NCBI GenBank assembly: GCA_947497755.1
Contig: CANMHT010000003.1
Coordinates: 305,442 to 369,441 of the forward strand
Origin: an uncultured Polaribacter sp.
GTDB taxonomy: Bacteria > Bacteroidota > Bacteroidia > Flavobacteriales > Flavobacteriaceae
Reading direction: 5' to 3'
DNA length: 64,000 nt
The translations under genes were made by a program, and so were the position numbers. Each line of letters starts with the position of its first letter. The first letter of the stretch is position 1. The notes under the pieces were generated by a model, which saw only the letters and a list, made by a program, of their open reading frames with translations, made no database searches and was not told where the DNA came from. Positions 63,110 through 64,000 of this stretch are shown here, in pieces.

Positions 63110-63898
63110 ATGACTTTAGAAGAAGACATATTAATTGAAAAATTTATAAAAGGGCTACTCGATAAAAAAGAAAAAGAACTTTTTATAGAAAAAATGAAAA
63201 CTGATGATAGCTTTCGTAAAAAAGTTTCTTTAGAAGAAGAACTCATTAATAGATTAAATGAAAAAAGTTGGCATTTTATTAAAAATACAAATAGTGATGA
63301 ATTAAAAGATATTGAGTTGTTTTTTAAAGATAAAACAAATGACAATATTAAAGAAAGTATATCAAGAGCTAGTAAAAATTACCATTCTAAAAAAAACAAG
63401 AAAAGATTTGTTTTTTACTTTGCTGCTTCAATAGCTTTATTAGTTTCTCTATTTTATTACAATTTATCTTCAGGATCTTCTCCTTATGAACTCTATGAAA
63501 ATTATATTGACAGAGAAAATATTCCCTCTTTAATAGACAGAAACGACAATAATCCTTTATCTAAAGCAGAAACTTTATTTAACGAAAAAAAATATAAAGA
63601 AGCCTCTATTATTTTTTCAAAAGCTATAAATTCTAAACCAACAAATAGTTCTATTTATTTGTATTTAGCTATATCTCAAATTGAACTACAACAATATACC
63701 TTAGCTGAGCAAACATTGAACAAATTAATTAATAGTAACTTAATAGACTCTGAAAAAGGCTATTGGTATAAGAGTTTACTATTTCTTAAACTAAACTCAA
63801 TTGAGCAATCTAAAGAACTATTAAATTTAATAGTTAAAAACAACTATTTCAACCACAATAAAGCTAAAATTTTACTTAATCAATTAAATAAAGAATAA
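63110..63898 (+). CDS. Membrane protein with anti-sigma-like N-terminus and periplasmic TPRs
   Basis: A 262-residue protein. The N-terminus (LEEDILIEKFIKGLLDKKEKELFIEKMKTDDSFRKKVSLEEEL) has the layout of Bacteroidota anti-sigma proteins. One membrane helix (about 102-122, FVFYFAASIALLVSLFYY) follows. The C-terminal half (about 145-260) has TPR helices (SKAETLFNEKKYKEASIIFSKAIN and SIYLYLAISQIELQQYTLAEQTLNKLI), placed in the periplasm. It is co-transcribed with the sigma factor 2 bases upstream. The pair looks like a signal-transducing sigma/anti-sigma system whose periplasmic TPRs could meet the CHAT protein's. Confidence 0.75.
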   Translation: MTLEEDILIEKFIKGLLDKKEKELFIEKMKTDDSFRKKVSLEEELINRLNEKSWHFIKNTNSDELKDIELFFKDKTNDNIKESISRASKNYHSKKNKKRFVFYFAASIALLVSLFYYNLSSGSSPYELYENYIDRENIPSLIDRNDNNPLSKAETLFNEKKYKEASIIFSKAINSKPTNSSIYLYLAISQIELQQYTLAEQTLNKLINSNLIDSEKGYWYKSLLFLKLNSIEQSKELLNLIVKNNYFNHNKAKILLNQLNKE

Positions 63899-63908
63899 AT
63901 CAATTCTA

Positions 63909-63965
63909 GTAGATCAACTTCCACATACAGCTCATATAGAAACTGTTGTGTTATTTGAAAGGTAA
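63909..63965 (+). pseudogene. Displaced 3' end of an rlmD-like gene (right direct repeat)
   Basis: Just after the membrane TPR gene, 19 codons read VDQLPHTAHIETVVLFER and stop. They match the intact rlmD end at 53 of 57 bases; the L codon before them also matches in protein though not in DNA. Two differences change amino acids conservatively (Phe to Leu, Ser to Ala) and two are silent. The differences look like coding drift between rlmD alleles, not random decay. No start or further rlmD sequence precedes it, so this is an orphan fragment, as left by integration at a gene end. The 35 bases after it to the window end show nothing supported. Confidence 0.85.
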
Positions 63966-64000
63966 ATCACACTTAGTGTTTCGTTAGAATATACAACTCT

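Noticed and set aside
58457..63908. Insertion sequence or composite transposon
   Set aside because: No transposase, no terminal inverted repeats and no short target duplication are visible; the only bounding repeat is the rlmD end.

Overview
The window is AT-rich, densely coded DNA from a member of the Bacteroidota, most likely a marine Flavobacteriaceae of the Tenacibaculum/Polaribacter kind. The evidence is the gene content: PorT-type barrels, a FISUMP-domain protein, a CCC-motif membrane protein, DUF6768 and DUF6787 proteins, bacillithiol rather than glutathione genes, and a LytS/LytTR system with a propeller sensor. Several start regions also carry the Bacteroidota -7 promoter box TAnnTTTG. 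The genus is an inference.

Layout. 1-4282: a propeller sensor kinase (cut by the left edge), a Tat-type metallophosphoesterase and a LytTR regulator in one operon. 4293-9054: small exported and membrane proteins, a DUF418 protein, a PorT-like barrel and a membrane-bound AraC regulator. 9056-14510: a complete RND efflux operon (TolC-like, adaptor, HAE1 pump). 14811-18261: tRNA-His, bshB1 coupled to a trans-sulfuration enzyme, and a MATE pump. 18430-23630: DUF2520 protein, kdsC-like phosphatase, DUF2147, pcm, a Gfo/Idh/MocA dehydrogenase, 3-hydroxybutyryl-CoA dehydrogenase and a PagL-like hydrolase. 23694-28035: a four-gene MacAB-like ABC efflux operon. 28249-30359: DCC protein, HAD, NTF2-like protein and a frameshifted HAD. 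30668-37276: a FISUMP protein, a four-gene operon (ATP-grasp, sulfurtransferase, N-formylglutamate amidohydrolase, QEGLA metallopeptidase-like) and a dicarboxylate symporter. 37587-42605: DUF6787, Nudix, PlsC-like acyltransferase, divergent dps/oxyR and an ABC-F protein. 42842-54437: a thioredoxin-fold lipoprotein, a DEAD-box RNA helicase with a strongly structured leader, two PLP enzymes that may make sulfonolipids, an S9 peptidase, YbaB, AsmA and small membrane proteins. 54500-58456: rocD, an ECF sigma factor with its membrane partner, and an rlmD-type methyltransferase.

The most notable region is 58400-63965. A second, slightly diverged copy of the last 57 bases of the rlmD-like gene lies 5.5 kb downstream of the intact gene, just after a block made of two small lipoproteins, a periplasmic TPR-CHAT protease-like protein, an ECF sigma factor and a membrane TPR protein that looks like its anti-sigma factor. 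This looks like cargo inserted at, and restoring, the 3' end of rlmD. The two lipoproteins flanking the CHAT gene share a short DPTQ-(1-2 residues)-GE motif. No integrase is visible between the repeats, so the mechanism is open.

Other points worth attention are the hairpin leader ending directly at the start codon of the RNA helicase, the ATP-grasp/QEGLA operon in an organism that appears to use bacillithiol, the frameshifted HAD gene, and the candidate operator between dps and oxyR.
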